This document shows positions 16,795 to 26,003 of a stretch of DNA of 39,288 nt, piece after piece (position 1 is the stretch's first letter; every line of letters begins with the position of its first letter). Source of the stretch: Acinetobacter baretiae (GTDB lineage Bacteria > Pseudomonadota > Gammaproteobacteria > Pseudomonadales > Moraxellaceae). Made by a program: the position numbers and the translations under genes. The notes under the pieces were generated by a model that saw nothing but the letters and a program-made list of their open reading frames with translations, did no database searches and was not told where the DNA came from. Location: the NCBI RefSeq assembly GCF_015627105.1, contig NZ_VTDM01000026.1, positions 1-39,288 on the forward strand, written 5' to 3'.

Positions 16795-18105
16795 TTAAAA
16801 AGCATAGTCAACCAATGCACGAATAGCACCTAATACCAAACCAATACATGCACCAACAATCACACCATTGACTCGAATCATGTGTAAATCACCACCCACT
16901 TCATTTTCAATTTTGGCGATCATATCTGTTGAATCCCATTCGTGAATACGTTCACTAATAAAACGAATCACTTTATCGCTATAGCGATCACTTAAATGTG
17001 TGGCCAAAGTACTTAAACGCTGATTAAGTAACGTACCCACTTCTTGGTGTTGTAGTAAATTTTCTCCCAATGTTTCGATGGCTGCTTGTAAATTTTTGGC
17101 AATGCCTGAATCTGTTTTAGCCAAGTCACTTTTGATGGCATTAAATAAAATGACGACAGCGCTACTCATAAAATTGATCAATTGTGGACTTTGCAGTAGC
17201 GCATTTTTATTTTGATTTAAACGTTCACTGGTTTCACTGTGCTCATTTTGTAATTCGAGCATGAGGCGTTGACCGTATTGTTCGACATGTTGTCGCCATG
17301 GATGCTCACGGTCTTGTAATACTTGTTCAAGCTTTTCCATAAAGCTATCTACAGTCCGTTGTTGCATGTCTATCCCAAATAAACTTGCACCTTTAGACAG
17401 CTTTAAAATCCCCAGTTCTTTAAACAGTGTGGTGGTTATTTCTCGTACCTGATTGGGGTGTTGCGAAACCCATGCATGTGCGCCGTCTAACCCTTGTTGC
17501 AATAATTCTTCGTGAAAGTCATTGTCTAAAATCGAATGTAACATTTCACTGGCCAGTTGGTTGATTTGCGTATTTTCAAGCCACTGTAAGCTGTTGGTTT
17601 GAATAAATTGAGCAATTTTTTCTTGTTCAATAAAATTAAAAATTTGGGGCAGTGTTTGTTGCATCATTTGCGTGATTTGCCCACTATTTTTTGGATTTTG
17701 TAGCCACTGTCCTAAGCTGCGACTCAGATTGGTCTGTTGTAAACTTTTTTCTACCACTTGAGGTGAGAGAAAATTTTCTTGCACAAAGTGTCCCATTGAC
17801 TCTGCAATACGGGCTTTATTTCTTGGAATAATTTCGGTATGGTCACGCAAAAAATGTGGAATAGGGAATTGGCCAAATGGATTGCGAAATAGCACTGTAA
17901 TGGCATACCAGTCAGCAAGTCCACCCACCACACCTGCTTCAGCAGATAACATGAGTATATGCAGTAACTGACTGTATTGTGGAAAAAATTTGGCGCTGAT
18001 CATGAGTGCTATCCATGTAACCACGGCCATAATCAGTGCAATTGTGGCAAGACGTTTACTTCGTTGTAAACTGTTGGTTAGATGCGTTTGCGTATTTGAG
18101 GTCAT
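16795..18105 (-). CDS. DUF445-family inner-membrane protein (YjiN-like)
   Basis: A 436-residue DUF445 protein. Two hydrophobic segments lie near the N-terminus (about 19-41 and 48-72). Between and after them is the family hallmark GVVGGLADWYAITVLFRNPF, followed by PHFLRDHTEIIPRNKARI. A long helical region rich in Gln and Glu (100-400) follows, and a C-terminal Gly-rich helix (VNGVIVGACIGLVLGAIRAL) returns to the membrane. The biochemical function of the family is not established. The gene lies 23 bp after the lipoprotein gene on the same strand, so the two are probably co-transcribed. Confidence 0.85.
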   Translation of the reverse strand: MTSNTQTHLTNSLQRSKRLATIALIMAVVTWIALMISAKFFPQYSQLLHILMLSAEAGVVGGLADWYAITVLFRNPFGQFPIPHFLRDHTEIIPRNKARIAESMGHFVQENFLSPQVVEKSLQQTNLSRSLGQWLQNPKNSGQITQMMQQTLPQIFNFIEQEKIAQFIQTNSLQWLENTQINQLASEMLHSILDNDFHEELLQQGLDGAHAWVSQHPNQVREITTTLFKELGILKLSKGASLFGIDMQQRTVDSFMEKLEQVLQDREHPWRQHVEQYGQRLMLELQNEHSETSERLNQNKNALLQSPQLINFMSSAVVILFNAIKSDLAKTDSGIAKNLQAAIETLGENLLQHQEVGTLLNQRLSTLATHLSDRYSDKVIRFISERIHEWDSTDMIAKIENEVGGDLHMIRVNGVIVGACIGLVLGAIRALVDYAF

Positions 18106-18128
18106 ATCAGCGTCCTAAAGGCGAGTGA

Positions 18129-18692
18129 TTATGAGGTTTTTTTAACGTCTGGTTTTAATATATCACCATTTTCTGCCACACCATATTTTGCACCGAGTGA
18201 TTTTAAAATCAGTGTTGCATTAAATGCATCATTTGGCATGTTTTGTGTATTTTTATAACAGATGATGCTATACGCCACCTCATTGGGCTCTATATTAACG
18301 ACTTGTGTAAAATCATCTAAAGGCCCGTTCCAAAATAATGCAGAACGGGGGCCATAAAAGCCATAAGGGTGAAATACAGGTGGCGGGGCTGTATAAACAA
18401 TAGCTTGTCTAGGGGGTTGATTGGTACTACTTGGGTCGTTGAGTATTTTGAAAGAGGTAAAGCCGTGTTGTAGAGTAATTTGCGCAGCTTTCACCAGTGT
18501 GATTTCTTGTGTTGTGCCATAGCTCATATTGGGTGAGGTTTTTGCACTCACACGAAATGTTTGTTCATTGAGTTGGTAAGTAGAAAAGTTTCCAAGTTGG
18601 TTAAATGTCATCGGTTGAAAGGTGCTACAGCCTGATGCAGTGATGATGAGCAACGAACTGAAGCCTAAGCCAAGATATGTTTTGATATTCAT
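18129..18692 (-). CDS. Putative lipoprotein, CC0125/CC1285-like
   Basis: A 187-residue lipoprotein. The signal peptide ends in the lipobox TASGC with the acylated cysteine at C22. The body shows FRVSAKTSPNMSYGTTQEIT, then AAQITLQHGFTSFKIL, a pattern I associate with CC0125/CC1285-type lipoproteins, which lack a known function. A Pro/aromatic-rich middle (APPPVFHPYGFYGPR) is probably exposed. GGAG precedes the ATG. It is the first gene of a likely pair with the DUF445 protein. Confidence 0.7.
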   Translation of the reverse strand: MNIKTYLGLGFSSLLIITASGCSTFQPMTFNQLGNFSTYQLNEQTFRVSAKTSPNMSYGTTQEITLVKAAQITLQHGFTSFKILNDPSSTNQPPRQAIVYTAPPPVFHPYGFYGPRSALFWNGPLDDFTQVVNIEPNEVAYSIICYKNTQNMPNDAFNATLILKSLGAKYGVAENGDILKPDVKKTS

Positions 18693-19075
18693 GCAATGAC
18701 TCCGAAAGATGAAATGAAGAGGCCGTAATAAATAGTCATGCTTTTTGCTCAGTACGTGAAAATATAACGATGATTCACGTTGTAGATTAAATGATGTTTA
18801 ATTTTTACATGATCTGTCATGTTTAAATGGTCATGTTACTTTGTTATTTAACGCAAGTCTGTGGATTAAAAAATGAATTTTATGCTGAAATTGTGTATCT
18901 TTAAATGCAAGATATTTCTATGCTTTGATGTGTAGATCATACATGATGTATTTTCTATAATTTTATTGATATTTAAGTGTTTTACCACAAAATGAAACAG
19001 TGAGTAGTTAGGCTATAAATTAATATAGATAAGTACAAATATTGTAATCGCATTAAATTGAGTGAGTGAAGGTTT
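18693..19075. other. Intergenic region between the lipoprotein gene and gshA
   Basis: 383 bp between divergent genes, with no credible coding frame. Two short dyads are visible: ACGTGAA/TTCACGT (18754-18760 and 18774-18780, 13-bp spacer), which is close to the lipoprotein promoter, and ACATGA/TCATGT (18808-18813 and 18818-18823). The right part is A/T-rich and must carry the gshA promoter, but no clear -35/-10 pair stands out. Confidence 0.55.
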
Positions 19076-20665
19076 ATGAGTCAGCCCCATGCCAATACAG
19101 GCTTTGTTGCACCAACATGGTTAAGTGCATCGTTATTACAAGGAACATTGCGTGGCATTGAGCGTGAAAGTCTTCGGATGCAAAGTGATGGTTATTTATC
19201 GAAACAACCACATCCGCCTGCTTTAGGTGCTGCACTCACACATCCTCATATTACGACCGATTACTCAGAAGCTTTACTTGAGTTTATTACGCCACCTCAT
19301 CAAAGCATTAAAAAAGCATTGGCAGATTTGGCAGATATTCATGCAATAGCACATGAGCATCTCCCTAAGGGTGAACGTTTATGGCCGATGTCTATGCCAT
19401 GTATGTTAGATAAAGAAGAAGAAAATATTCCGTTGGCACAATATGGCACTTCAAATATTGGTCGCTTTAAAACCCTTTATAGACATGGTTTGGCGGTACG
19501 TTATGGTCGCCGAATGCAAACCATTGCAGGTGTGCATTATAATTTATCTTTTTCAGATAAGCTGTTTGAACAATTACAACAAAGTGAACAAGATCCAAAT
19601 TTAAAAAAACTCAGTTTGCAAGATTATCGGAGTGAGCGTTATTTCGGTCTGATTCGTAACTTTATTCGTTATACGCCTATGGTCATTTTTTTGCTTGGTG
19701 CAAGCCCAACGGTATGTGGCAGTTTTTTATTAGATCGTGAACATGATTTACAACGCCTTGTTGCAGGTGCATTACATTTGCCGTATGCCACAGCCTTACG
19801 CATGGGGAAATATGGCTATCAAAACTCAGCACAAAAGCAGTTAGGCATTCGCTATGATGATTTAAATGGTTATTTATCTGGTTTAGAAAAAGCAGTGAAA
19901 CAGCCTTATGCACCATTTACTCAGCTTGGGTTAGACAATGCACACGGTGAACCAATTCAAGTAAATGACCATACATTACAAATCGAAAATGAATACTACA
20001 GTCTGGTTAGACCCAAACAAGCACCACAAGGTAACGAAACGCCATCACAAGCACTTAAAGCACGTGGTGTTGGGTACGTTGAACTTCGATCGGTAGATGT
20101 AGACCCATACAGTGCCATTGGTTTAACAGAACAAAGTGCTGCATTTTTAGAGATATTGGCACTGTATTGTTTATTGTGTCCAAGTCCGATCATTTCTGAG
20201 CAGGAACAATCACGTATAGACAAAAATCAAGCCAATATCGTGTCACACGGTCGATCAAGTGATGCAACTTTTGATACAGGACATGGCATCATCACTGTGG
20301 TAGATTGGTTAAATCAGCACTTAAATCAAATGGATGACTTAGCAACTGTTTTTGATCAAAGTGTAGATGCCACATTGTATACAGATGCATTGATGAGTAT
20401 GAAACAACGGGTACAAGAACCTAATCAAACATTATCTGCGCATGTGATTAAAGACATGTTAGCACATGGGGGAACATGGCGTTTAGGTGCACACTTGGCA
20501 GAACAACATGCACAAGTATATGAAAAACATGAAGTCAGTCTTGAAAAACAACATTATTTTGATGATCTAGTCCAGATGTCTAAGCATCAACAACATGCAT
20601 TAGAGCAAGCGAATTTGATTAGTTTTGAAAAATATTTAAGTCGTTTTCGCTCATCGGTGAACTAG
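19076..20665 (+). CDS. gshA: Glutamate-cysteine ligase
   Basis: A 529-residue enzyme of the E. coli (type 1) class that joins glutamate and cysteine with ATP, the first step of glutathione synthesis. The N-terminal block LLQGTLRGIERESLRMQSDG and TTDYSEALLEFITPP bind substrate and metal. FRRMQTIAGVHYN-type sequence is seen here as GRRMQTIAGVHYNLSFSD, and VGYVELRSVDVDPYSAIGLT is another family block. Length matches the usual 518-530. AAGG precedes the ATG. dsbB follows after 10 bp, so the pair links glutathione synthesis with disulfide-bond formation in one transcript. Confidence 0.95.
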   Translation: MSQPHANTGFVAPTWLSASLLQGTLRGIERESLRMQSDGYLSKQPHPPALGAALTHPHITTDYSEALLEFITPPHQSIKKALADLADIHAIAHEHLPKGERLWPMSMPCMLDKEEENIPLAQYGTSNIGRFKTLYRHGLAVRYGRRMQTIAGVHYNLSFSDKLFEQLQQSEQDPNLKKLSLQDYRSERYFGLIRNFIRYTPMVIFLLGASPTVCGSFLLDREHDLQRLVAGALHLPYATALRMGKYGYQNSAQKQLGIRYDDLNGYLSGLEKAVKQPYAPFTQLGLDNAHGEPIQVNDHTLQIENEYYSLVRPKQAPQGNETPSQALKARGVGYVELRSVDVDPYSAIGLTEQSAAFLEILALYCLLCPSPIISEQEQSRIDKNQANIVSHGRSSDATFDTGHGIITVVDWLNQHLNQMDDLATVFDQSVDATLYTDALMSMKQRVQEPNQTLSAHVIKDMLAHGGTWRLGAHLAEQHAQVYEKHEVSLEKQHYFDDLVQMSKHQQHALEQANLISFEKYLSRFRSSVN

Positions 20666-20675
20666 AAGGTATCTC

Positions 20676-21167
20676 ATGAAATTCAAATATCGCTTAATCA
20701 ATGGTTTGTTGGTTTTATCTTCTATGGTCGGTATGGCATTTGCCTTATATTTAGAACATTTTAAAGGCTTACCACCATGTCCTTTATGTATTTTTCAGCG
20801 AGTTGGCCTGATTTTTATGGGGCTATTTGCTTTGATTGCTTTTTTACACCATCCTAAACAGCGTATTTTTAGAGTGGTTTATGCATTTTTAGCCACCTTA
20901 AGTATTTTATGGTCATTTGCTGTGGCAGCTCGACATGTTTGGATTCAGCATTTGCCACCCAATGAAGTGCCAAGTTGTGGCCCCGGCTTAAATTATTTGG
21001 TAGATGTTTTACCCATGAAAGATGTGCTTGCTCAAGTGCTTACAGGGTCAGGCGAATGTGCAAAAATTGATTGGACTTTATTTGGCCAATCTTTACCTGT
21101 TTGGTCATTATTGTTTTTTGCCGTCTTACTGCTGTTAAATCTGACTCAATTTTTTCGTAAAGCATAG
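20676..21167 (+). CDS. dsbB: Disulfide bond formation protein B
   Basis: A 163-residue, four-helix inner-membrane protein that reoxidises periplasmic DsbA and passes electrons to quinone. Both essential disulfide pairs are present: C35/C38 in GLPPCPLCIFQRVG in the first periplasmic loop, and C101/C128 (VPSCGPGL, GSGECAKIDW) in the second. AAGG precedes the ATG. It sits 10 bp after gshA. Confidence 0.95.
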   Translation: MKFKYRLINGLLVLSSMVGMAFALYLEHFKGLPPCPLCIFQRVGLIFMGLFALIAFLHHPKQRIFRVVYAFLATLSILWSFAVAARHVWIQHLPPNEVPSCGPGLNYLVDVLPMKDVLAQVLTGSGECAKIDWTLFGQSLPVWSLLFFAVLLLLNLTQFFRKA

Positions 21168-21350
21168 TGTGAATTGTTGAATGAGTCGTTTGGTGTTTAT
21201 GATCTTACAATAACAACTGGTAAGTTTATAACACAAAACCATTCAATAATTTGATGCGATGAGCTGTGATGTTTGCAATGTGAAGTATGGTCGAAGGCTG
21301 TACTCATGTGATGTGGCCTTCTACGTGTGGTTAGGCTTTAAAGGTGTAAG

Positions 21351-21968
21351 ATGGCCAATCCAATACATTTAATTTATTTTCATGGTTTTCAAAGCCATGC
21401 TCATTCTGTTAAAGGTGAGCAATTAAAAAGATATTGTCAGAGGTATTTTCCTCATGTTGTACTATATTTACCCGACCTAAATCGGCCACCTCAGCAAGTA
21501 GTTGAACACATACAGTGTTATATGGCACAGTACCCACATCACCAATTTTTTTGTATAGGAAGTAGTTTAGGTGGATTTTATGCCAACTATATTGCATCTT
21601 TATATGCTCTAAAAGCAGTATTGATTAATCCTGTCGTCAATCCTAGCCAAGTGTTTGCTCAACGCATAGGCCTTGTTCATCTACCTTATAAAGTGACAGA
21701 CACATGGTCACTACAGCAACAAGATTTATGTTTTTTAGATCAAATGCTTACGGAAATTCAATTCGACCATAATGAAACACTCGTACTGCTTAATACACCT
21801 GACGAAGTATTAGATTATCAGCAAGCACAACAGTATTATATGCAATATTCGTCACGGTGTACGATGGTGACTATGCATTATGGCTATCATGTGATGGATG
21901 ACTTTTCGGACAAAATTCCCATGTTCATGATGTTTTTATTACAGTGTTCTACAGCAAGGAAAATATAA
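21351..21968 (+). CDS. YqiA/YcfP-family alpha/beta-fold esterase
   Basis: A 205-residue UPF0227-like hydrolase. The start LIYFHGFQSHAHSVKGEQLK is typical of YqiA. The nucleophile S72 lies in FCIGSSLGGFYANY. The catalytic acid is probably D in LLNTPDEVLDYQQA and the base is the His in HYGYHVMDDF. In E. coli yqiA also lies just upstream of parE, so the gene order is conserved; the physiological substrate is not known. AAGG precedes the ATG, and the stop is 3 bp before the parE start. Confidence 0.88.
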   Translation: MANPIHLIYFHGFQSHAHSVKGEQLKRYCQRYFPHVVLYLPDLNRPPQQVVEHIQCYMAQYPHHQFFCIGSSLGGFYANYIASLYALKAVLINPVVNPSQVFAQRIGLVHLPYKVTDTWSLQQQDLCFLDQMLTEIQFDHNETLVLLNTPDEVLDYQQAQQYYMQYSSRCTMVTMHYGYHVMDDFSDKIPMFMMFLLQCSTARKI

Positions 21969-21971
21969 AAA

Positions 21972-23852
21972 GTGTCACAATATACAGCGCAATCGCTCGA
22001 AGTACTGTCTGGTTTAGATCCTGTTCGTCGCCGTCCTGGCATGTATACAGACACGACAAGACCAAATCATTTGGCACAAGAAGTCATTGATAATGCTGTA
22101 GATGAAGCACTTGCAGGACATGCCAATAAAATTATTGTTACGGTATATAAAGATGGCTCATTGTCTGTACAAGACAACGGACGTGGTATGCCTGTAGATA
22201 TTCATCCTGAATATGGACAAAGTGGTATTGAAATTATTTTAACTAAACTGCATGCAGGCGGAAAATTTAGTACCGATAACTATGAATTTTCAGGCGGGTT
22301 ACATGGTGTTGGCATTTCTGTCGTAAATGCATTATCTACACGTGTAGAAGTAGATGTACAACGTCAGGGGCACTTGTATAGCATGGCCTTTGAACAAGGA
22401 ATACCTGTAGCGCCTTTAGCTGTCGTTGAAGGAAAATTCGCAAAAAAAAATACAGGAACAAAAGTTCATTTTTGGCCAGAAGCGAAATATTTCGATAGCC
22501 CAAAATTTGCATTAAAAGCACTTAAGCATAATTTAAAAGCTAAAGCTGTACTTTCAGCAGGGTTAGATATTCATTACATCGATCAAATGAACAATGAAAC
22601 CATACAGTGGCAATTTGAAAATGGTTTGGTTGACTATTTGATGGATGAACTTCAAGACCGTGAAATTTTACCTACTCCAGCATTTGTCACACAAGGACAA
22701 GCAGAACGTGCAAGTTGTGAGTTTGCGCTGAGCTGGAATGTGGAAAGTGGTGAACAAATACAAGAAAGCTATGTCAACCTCATTCCCACTGCACAAGGGG
22801 GCACACATGTTAATGGCTTACGTTCAGGCATTACTGAAGCATTAAGAGAGTTTTGTGAGCTTCGAAATTTACTGCCACGCCAAGTCAAATTGTCTGCTGA
22901 AGATGTATGGGATGGGGTCAATTATATTTTATCGTTGAAACTTCAAGAACCACAGTTTTCAGGACAAACCAAAGAGCGACTGTCTAGTCGAGAAGCATCG
23001 AGTATTGTACTCAATATTGCAAAAGATGCGTTTACTTTATGGTTGAATCAACATTCAGACTTGGCATTACAGCTTGCAGAAGCAGTGATTGCTAAAGCAG
23101 GTCGTAGACTAAAAGCTGCTAAAAAAGTGCAGCGTAAAAAAATTACATCTGGGCCTGCATTACCCGGAAAACTTGCCGATTGCTCAGGCTTAACTCGTGA
23201 AGAAAGCGAACTCTTTATTGTCGAGGGTGATTCTGCAGGTGGAAGTGCTAAGCAAGCGAGAGATAAAAACTTCCAAGCGATTATGCCCATACGAGGGAAA
23301 ATTTTAAACACATGGGAAGTGGCTTCAGATGAAGTTTTGGCGTCACAAGAAGTCCATGATATTGCCATTGCCATAGGCGTAGACCCTGGCAGTGATGATT
23401 TGTCGGAATTACGTTATGGACGAATTTGTATTTTAGCGGATGCGGATTCAGATGGTTTACACATAGCCACCTTGCTTTGTGCGTTATTTGTACGTCATTT
23501 TCCTGCGTTGGTTGATGAAGGCCATTTATTTGTGGCCATGCCACCGTTATATCGTATAGATGATGCCAAAGATGTGTACTATGCACTTGATGATCAAGAG
23601 CTTGAAGCGACCCTCAAAAAAACCAAAAGTAAAACGCCTCAAATTACTCGTTTTAAAGGCTTAGGTGAAATGAATGCAGGGCAATTGCGTGAAACCACTA
23701 TGGATCCAAATACACGCCGTTTAGTTCAGCTTGATTTAGATGATGTACAATTGACGGCAAGTTTACTAGACAAGCTATTGGCTAAGAAACGCTCGGCTGA
23801 TCGTAAACAATGGTTAGAGCAAAAAGGTAATTTAGCAGATATTGCACTATAA
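21972..23852 (+). CDS. parE: DNA topoisomerase IV subunit B
   Basis: A 626-residue ATPase subunit of topoisomerase IV, which decatenates daughter chromosomes with ParC. The GHKL ATPase shows EVIDNAVDEALAG, DNGRGMPVD and GGLHGVGISVVNAL. The transducer domain follows. The TOPRIM domain has FIVEGDSAGGSAKQARD and metal-binding DADSDGLHIATLL, and the C-terminus has RFKGLGEMNAGQLRETTMDP. The start is GTG 21972, three bases after the upstream esterase stop, which implies translational coupling. parC is not in the window. Confidence 0.97.
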   Translation: MSQYTAQSLEVLSGLDPVRRRPGMYTDTTRPNHLAQEVIDNAVDEALAGHANKIIVTVYKDGSLSVQDNGRGMPVDIHPEYGQSGIEIILTKLHAGGKFSTDNYEFSGGLHGVGISVVNALSTRVEVDVQRQGHLYSMAFEQGIPVAPLAVVEGKFAKKNTGTKVHFWPEAKYFDSPKFALKALKHNLKAKAVLSAGLDIHYIDQMNNETIQWQFENGLVDYLMDELQDREILPTPAFVTQGQAERASCEFALSWNVESGEQIQESYVNLIPTAQGGTHVNGLRSGITEALREFCELRNLLPRQVKLSAEDVWDGVNYILSLKLQEPQFSGQTKERLSSREASSIVLNIAKDAFTLWLNQHSDLALQLAEAVIAKAGRRLKAAKKVQRKKITSGPALPGKLADCSGLTREESELFIVEGDSAGGSAKQARDKNFQAIMPIRGKILNTWEVASDEVLASQEVHDIAIAIGVDPGSDDLSELRYGRICILADADSDGLHIATLLCALFVRHFPALVDEGHLFVAMPPLYRIDDAKDVYYALDDQELEATLKKTKSKTPQITRFKGLGEMNAGQLRETTMDPNTRRLVQLDLDDVQLTASLLDKLLAKKRSADRKQWLEQKGNLADIAL

Positions 23853-23860
23853 ACCACCAA

Positions 23861-23893
23861 GCATCATAAAGCATATACAATGCTTTATGATGC
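23861..23893 (+). terminator. Hairpin after parE
   Basis: Perfect 13-bp arms (23861-23873 and 23881-23893, GCATCATAAAGCA) with a 7-nt loop lie 8 bp after the parE stop. No T-run follows, so it could be a terminator or a 3'-end protecting hairpin. Confidence 0.6.
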
Positions 23894-24194
23894 GCTCAGA
23901 CATGCCCAAGATATGCTTTGATGTACAAATCCGATTCGTCTTTTGCAGTGTAATTAGCGCACATTTGCAGGGCTTTTTTGCTAGGCATTTCTTCTTGTAT
24001 TCAATAGACCTCTTACGAAATAGCAATTTCAGTGATTATTTTCTTTCGCAATGTTTTATAAATCATGGATTTCGATTGATTGTTTTTTGACTTTCGCAAG
24101 AAGTTTAATGCCATATTGACTAGCACTACCATATCTAAAGAATGCGCTAGATCACAGATGACATCTACATCAAGTTCAACCATATGGTATCACA

Positions 24195-24238
24195 GCACCT
24201 GTTTCATACTGTATTTTCATAAGAAATGAAACAGGTGC
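24195..24238 (-). terminator. Hairpin downstream of the alc-allA operon
   Basis: Perfect 13-bp arms (24195-24207 and 24226-24238, GCACCTGTTTCAT) with an 18-nt loop, 85 bp beyond the allA stop on the minus strand. The stem is strong, but no T-run follows, so the terminator role is inferred from position. Confidence 0.45.
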
Positions 24239-24322
24239 ACGAAATTGAATGAACACCCTGTATTTTTAAGCTGTTATGTAAAAAGGAGCCATCACGGTGT
24301 GAAACGGTTTATGAAAAGCCAG

Positions 24323-24820
24323 CTATTCTCCAATCTGTATGGCCAAATCAAATTCAAAAACATCACAATTATGCCCTGTGCCAATACGATCAATCACCGC
24401 AAAATCACTCGGACTTTCTAACGTTAATAATGGGTGATGCCAAGTATTTATTCGATAATTTACCCCTTGCTTGCCATTGGATAAAAAAGCACGAATTTTT
24501 AGTACATCAGGGCAATCTTCATTCAAAGCAGGTGCAACCACAATTAAAAAAACTTGCCCAGACATAGGAATAAATGCTTGTGAGCCCTGAGGGTGTTTTT
24601 CTAACATTTTGATGCGCAAGGGGAGGCTTGTGGTTTTAATATTTCGAAAAATACTAATGCCAATGTTCGATTGTCCCTGTTTTTGTGTCTGAACAATGTT
24701 GTGATAACGTTCAGTATGAGCATCATTAATATGAAAAAAATCATGCCCTTCACAGCTAATAACGTCTCCAAAAGGGGCAAAATTTTCCACTGTGAGTGGT
24801 TCAATACGAACAACTTGCAT
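24323..24820 (-). CDS. allA: Ureidoglycolate lyase
   Basis: A 165-residue AllA-type cupin that splits ureidoglycolate into glyoxylate and urea, the last step of allantoin breakdown. Family blocks are ENFAPFGDVISCEGHDFFHI near the start, MLEKHPQGSQAFIPMSGQ in the cupin core, and NYRINTWHHPLLTLE with the metal- or substrate-facing histidines. A GTG at 24826 is in frame, but it lies within the AAGGAG ribosome binding site; ATG 24820 is correctly spaced. The gene follows alc by 9 bp in the same transcript. Confidence 0.93.
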   Translation of the reverse strand: MQVVRIEPLTVENFAPFGDVISCEGHDFFHINDAHTERYHNIVQTQKQGQSNIGISIFRNIKTTSLPLRIKMLEKHPQGSQAFIPMSGQVFLIVVAPALNEDCPDVLKIRAFLSNGKQGVNYRINTWHHPLLTLESPSDFAVIDRIGTGHNCDVFEFDLAIQIGE

Positions 24821-24829
24821 ATACACTCC

Positions 24830-25840
24830 TTACTTGGCTTGTGTTTTTCCCCAAAGTCGAACACGGCTAATTCCACCATCTGGAATCATATTGATACGAA
24901 TGTGTGACACTGCCTGTGTGGCTAAAATTTCACGGACATAATGGTGAATATGATCCATTTGCATGTCTTGCGCAGGTAATAAAAATGGCCAAAACATGCT
25001 TTGTGGAATCAATTGAGGGTCGGTTGCATCTTCAATATAAGTGGCTTGAATCGAAACTTGTGCAGGGTAGTTTCCTTTAAAATGTGCAGTATCAATATCA
25101 ATTTTTTCAATTTCACCTGCTTGCCCAAGCGCCAAAATACACCAGTCAAACCCCGGTGCACGACGACGTTTGGTTTCCCAACCATCTCCCATATTAATAC
25201 CACGCCCCGGATTAATGAGATGACGAGGATGACCAAAGTGGGCATCACTATAAGCAATAACACGACCACCATTTTCAAGTGCGAGTAGATCAATGGTGTC
25301 ATGGCTTGATTGATGTGGTTGAACTTGACCATATATTCTTAAACGAGCAATACCACCATCTGGAAAAATGTTTAAGCGAATATGCGTAAATACGTGTTTT
25401 TGTTGTTGTGTTTGAAAAATATGGTGTTGGCTAGGTCCTAAAATACTATTTTCTAATACAGGTTGCCAAGCGACTGTAGATAGGTCACCATCTGGGGCAT
25501 AACATGCTTCAACTGATGCAGAGGCAGGGTAGTTGCCTGTAAAAAATGTAGTGTCTATATCTACAGCTTGAATACGACCTGCCACCCCAAGTTTTACCAC
25601 ACACCAGTCATATCCTGCATGGCGTTTACGACGAGTTTCCCATCCATCCATCCATTTACCATGATCATCAAACTCATTTTCTATAAAAATGGGTGCATCA
25701 AAGGCCAACATGCGTTTGGCTTCTGCAAAAAATTGATCAGAACAATCAACCACTTCTGCGCCAATACGCAGATCTGCCAAATTCGTCAGATTTTTAAGTT
25801 CATCTGGTTGTTCGAACTCAGGTGCAAGAAGTGTTGCCAT
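24830..25840 (-). CDS. alc: Allantoicase
   Basis: A 336-residue enzyme that hydrolyses allantoate to ureidoglycolate and urea. It has the expected internal duplication: WETRRKRHAGYDWCVVKLG in the first half and WETKRRRAPGFDWCILALG in the second. Each is followed by IDIDT/VDIDT-type TxxFxGNYPA segments and a closing RLNIFPDGGIARLRIYG or RINMIPDGGISRVRLWG. AAGGA precedes the ATG. It is the first gene of the alc-allA operon and is transcribed divergently from hpxO across a 163-bp shared control region. Confidence 0.95.
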   Translation of the reverse strand: MATLLAPEFEQPDELKNLTNLADLRIGAEVVDCSDQFFAEAKRMLAFDAPIFIENEFDDHGKWMDGWETRRKRHAGYDWCVVKLGVAGRIQAVDIDTTFFTGNYPASASVEACYAPDGDLSTVAWQPVLENSILGPSQHHIFQTQQQKHVFTHIRLNIFPDGGIARLRIYGQVQPHQSSHDTIDLLALENGGRVIAYSDAHFGHPRHLINPGRGINMGDGWETKRRRAPGFDWCILALGQAGEIEKIDIDTAHFKGNYPAQVSIQATYIEDATDPQLIPQSMFWPFLLPAQDMQMDHIHHYVREILATQAVSHIRINMIPDGGISRVRLWGKTQAK

Positions 25841-25943
25841 ACGATAAATTCCTTGATGAGTTATAGAGTTTTTGGGTTAAAAGCAAATCTCACGCCACAT
25901 TGTTACTTTGCACAAAATCAGTATAGATTGTATGTAATGCTGA

Positions 25944-25960
25944 AAAAATGGCACATTTTT
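25944..25960. promoter_or_regulatory. AAAAATG-N3-CATTTTT dyad in the alc/hpxO divergent promoter
   Basis: Perfect 7-bp arms (25944-25950 and 25954-25960) around GCA lie 44 bp before the hpxO start, between the divergent alc and hpxO genes. The location is right for an operator controlling both directions. The arms are mostly A/T, so chance cannot be excluded. Confidence 0.3.
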
Positions 25961-26003
25961 GGCTATATATACATAGATAATTTAAAAATAAATGGAAATT
26001 AAA

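Larger units (their letters stand above)
23853..24322. other. 470-bp gap between parE and the urate island
   Basis: No gene I can defend. Reading frames here are short: a plus-strand frame that begins inside parE, and a 56-codon minus-strand frame at 24013-24183 without a ribosome binding site. Base composition is ordinary. Two strong hairpins mark the ends (23861-23893 and 24195-24238). The gap may hold decayed sequence at the junction where the urate island was joined to parE. Confidence 0.5.

Noticed and set aside
23842..24090. 82-codon plus-strand reading frame after parE
   Set aside because: It starts inside parE, crosses the parE hairpin, has no ribosome binding site and shows no recognisable domain.
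24013..24183. 56-codon minus-strand reading frame before the urate island
   Set aside because: No ribosome binding site, no recognised family, and the length is within chance for this base composition.
25568..26002. 144-codon plus-strand frame over the alc start and promoter
   Set aside because: It is antisense to the conserved N-terminus of allantoicase and has no family features.
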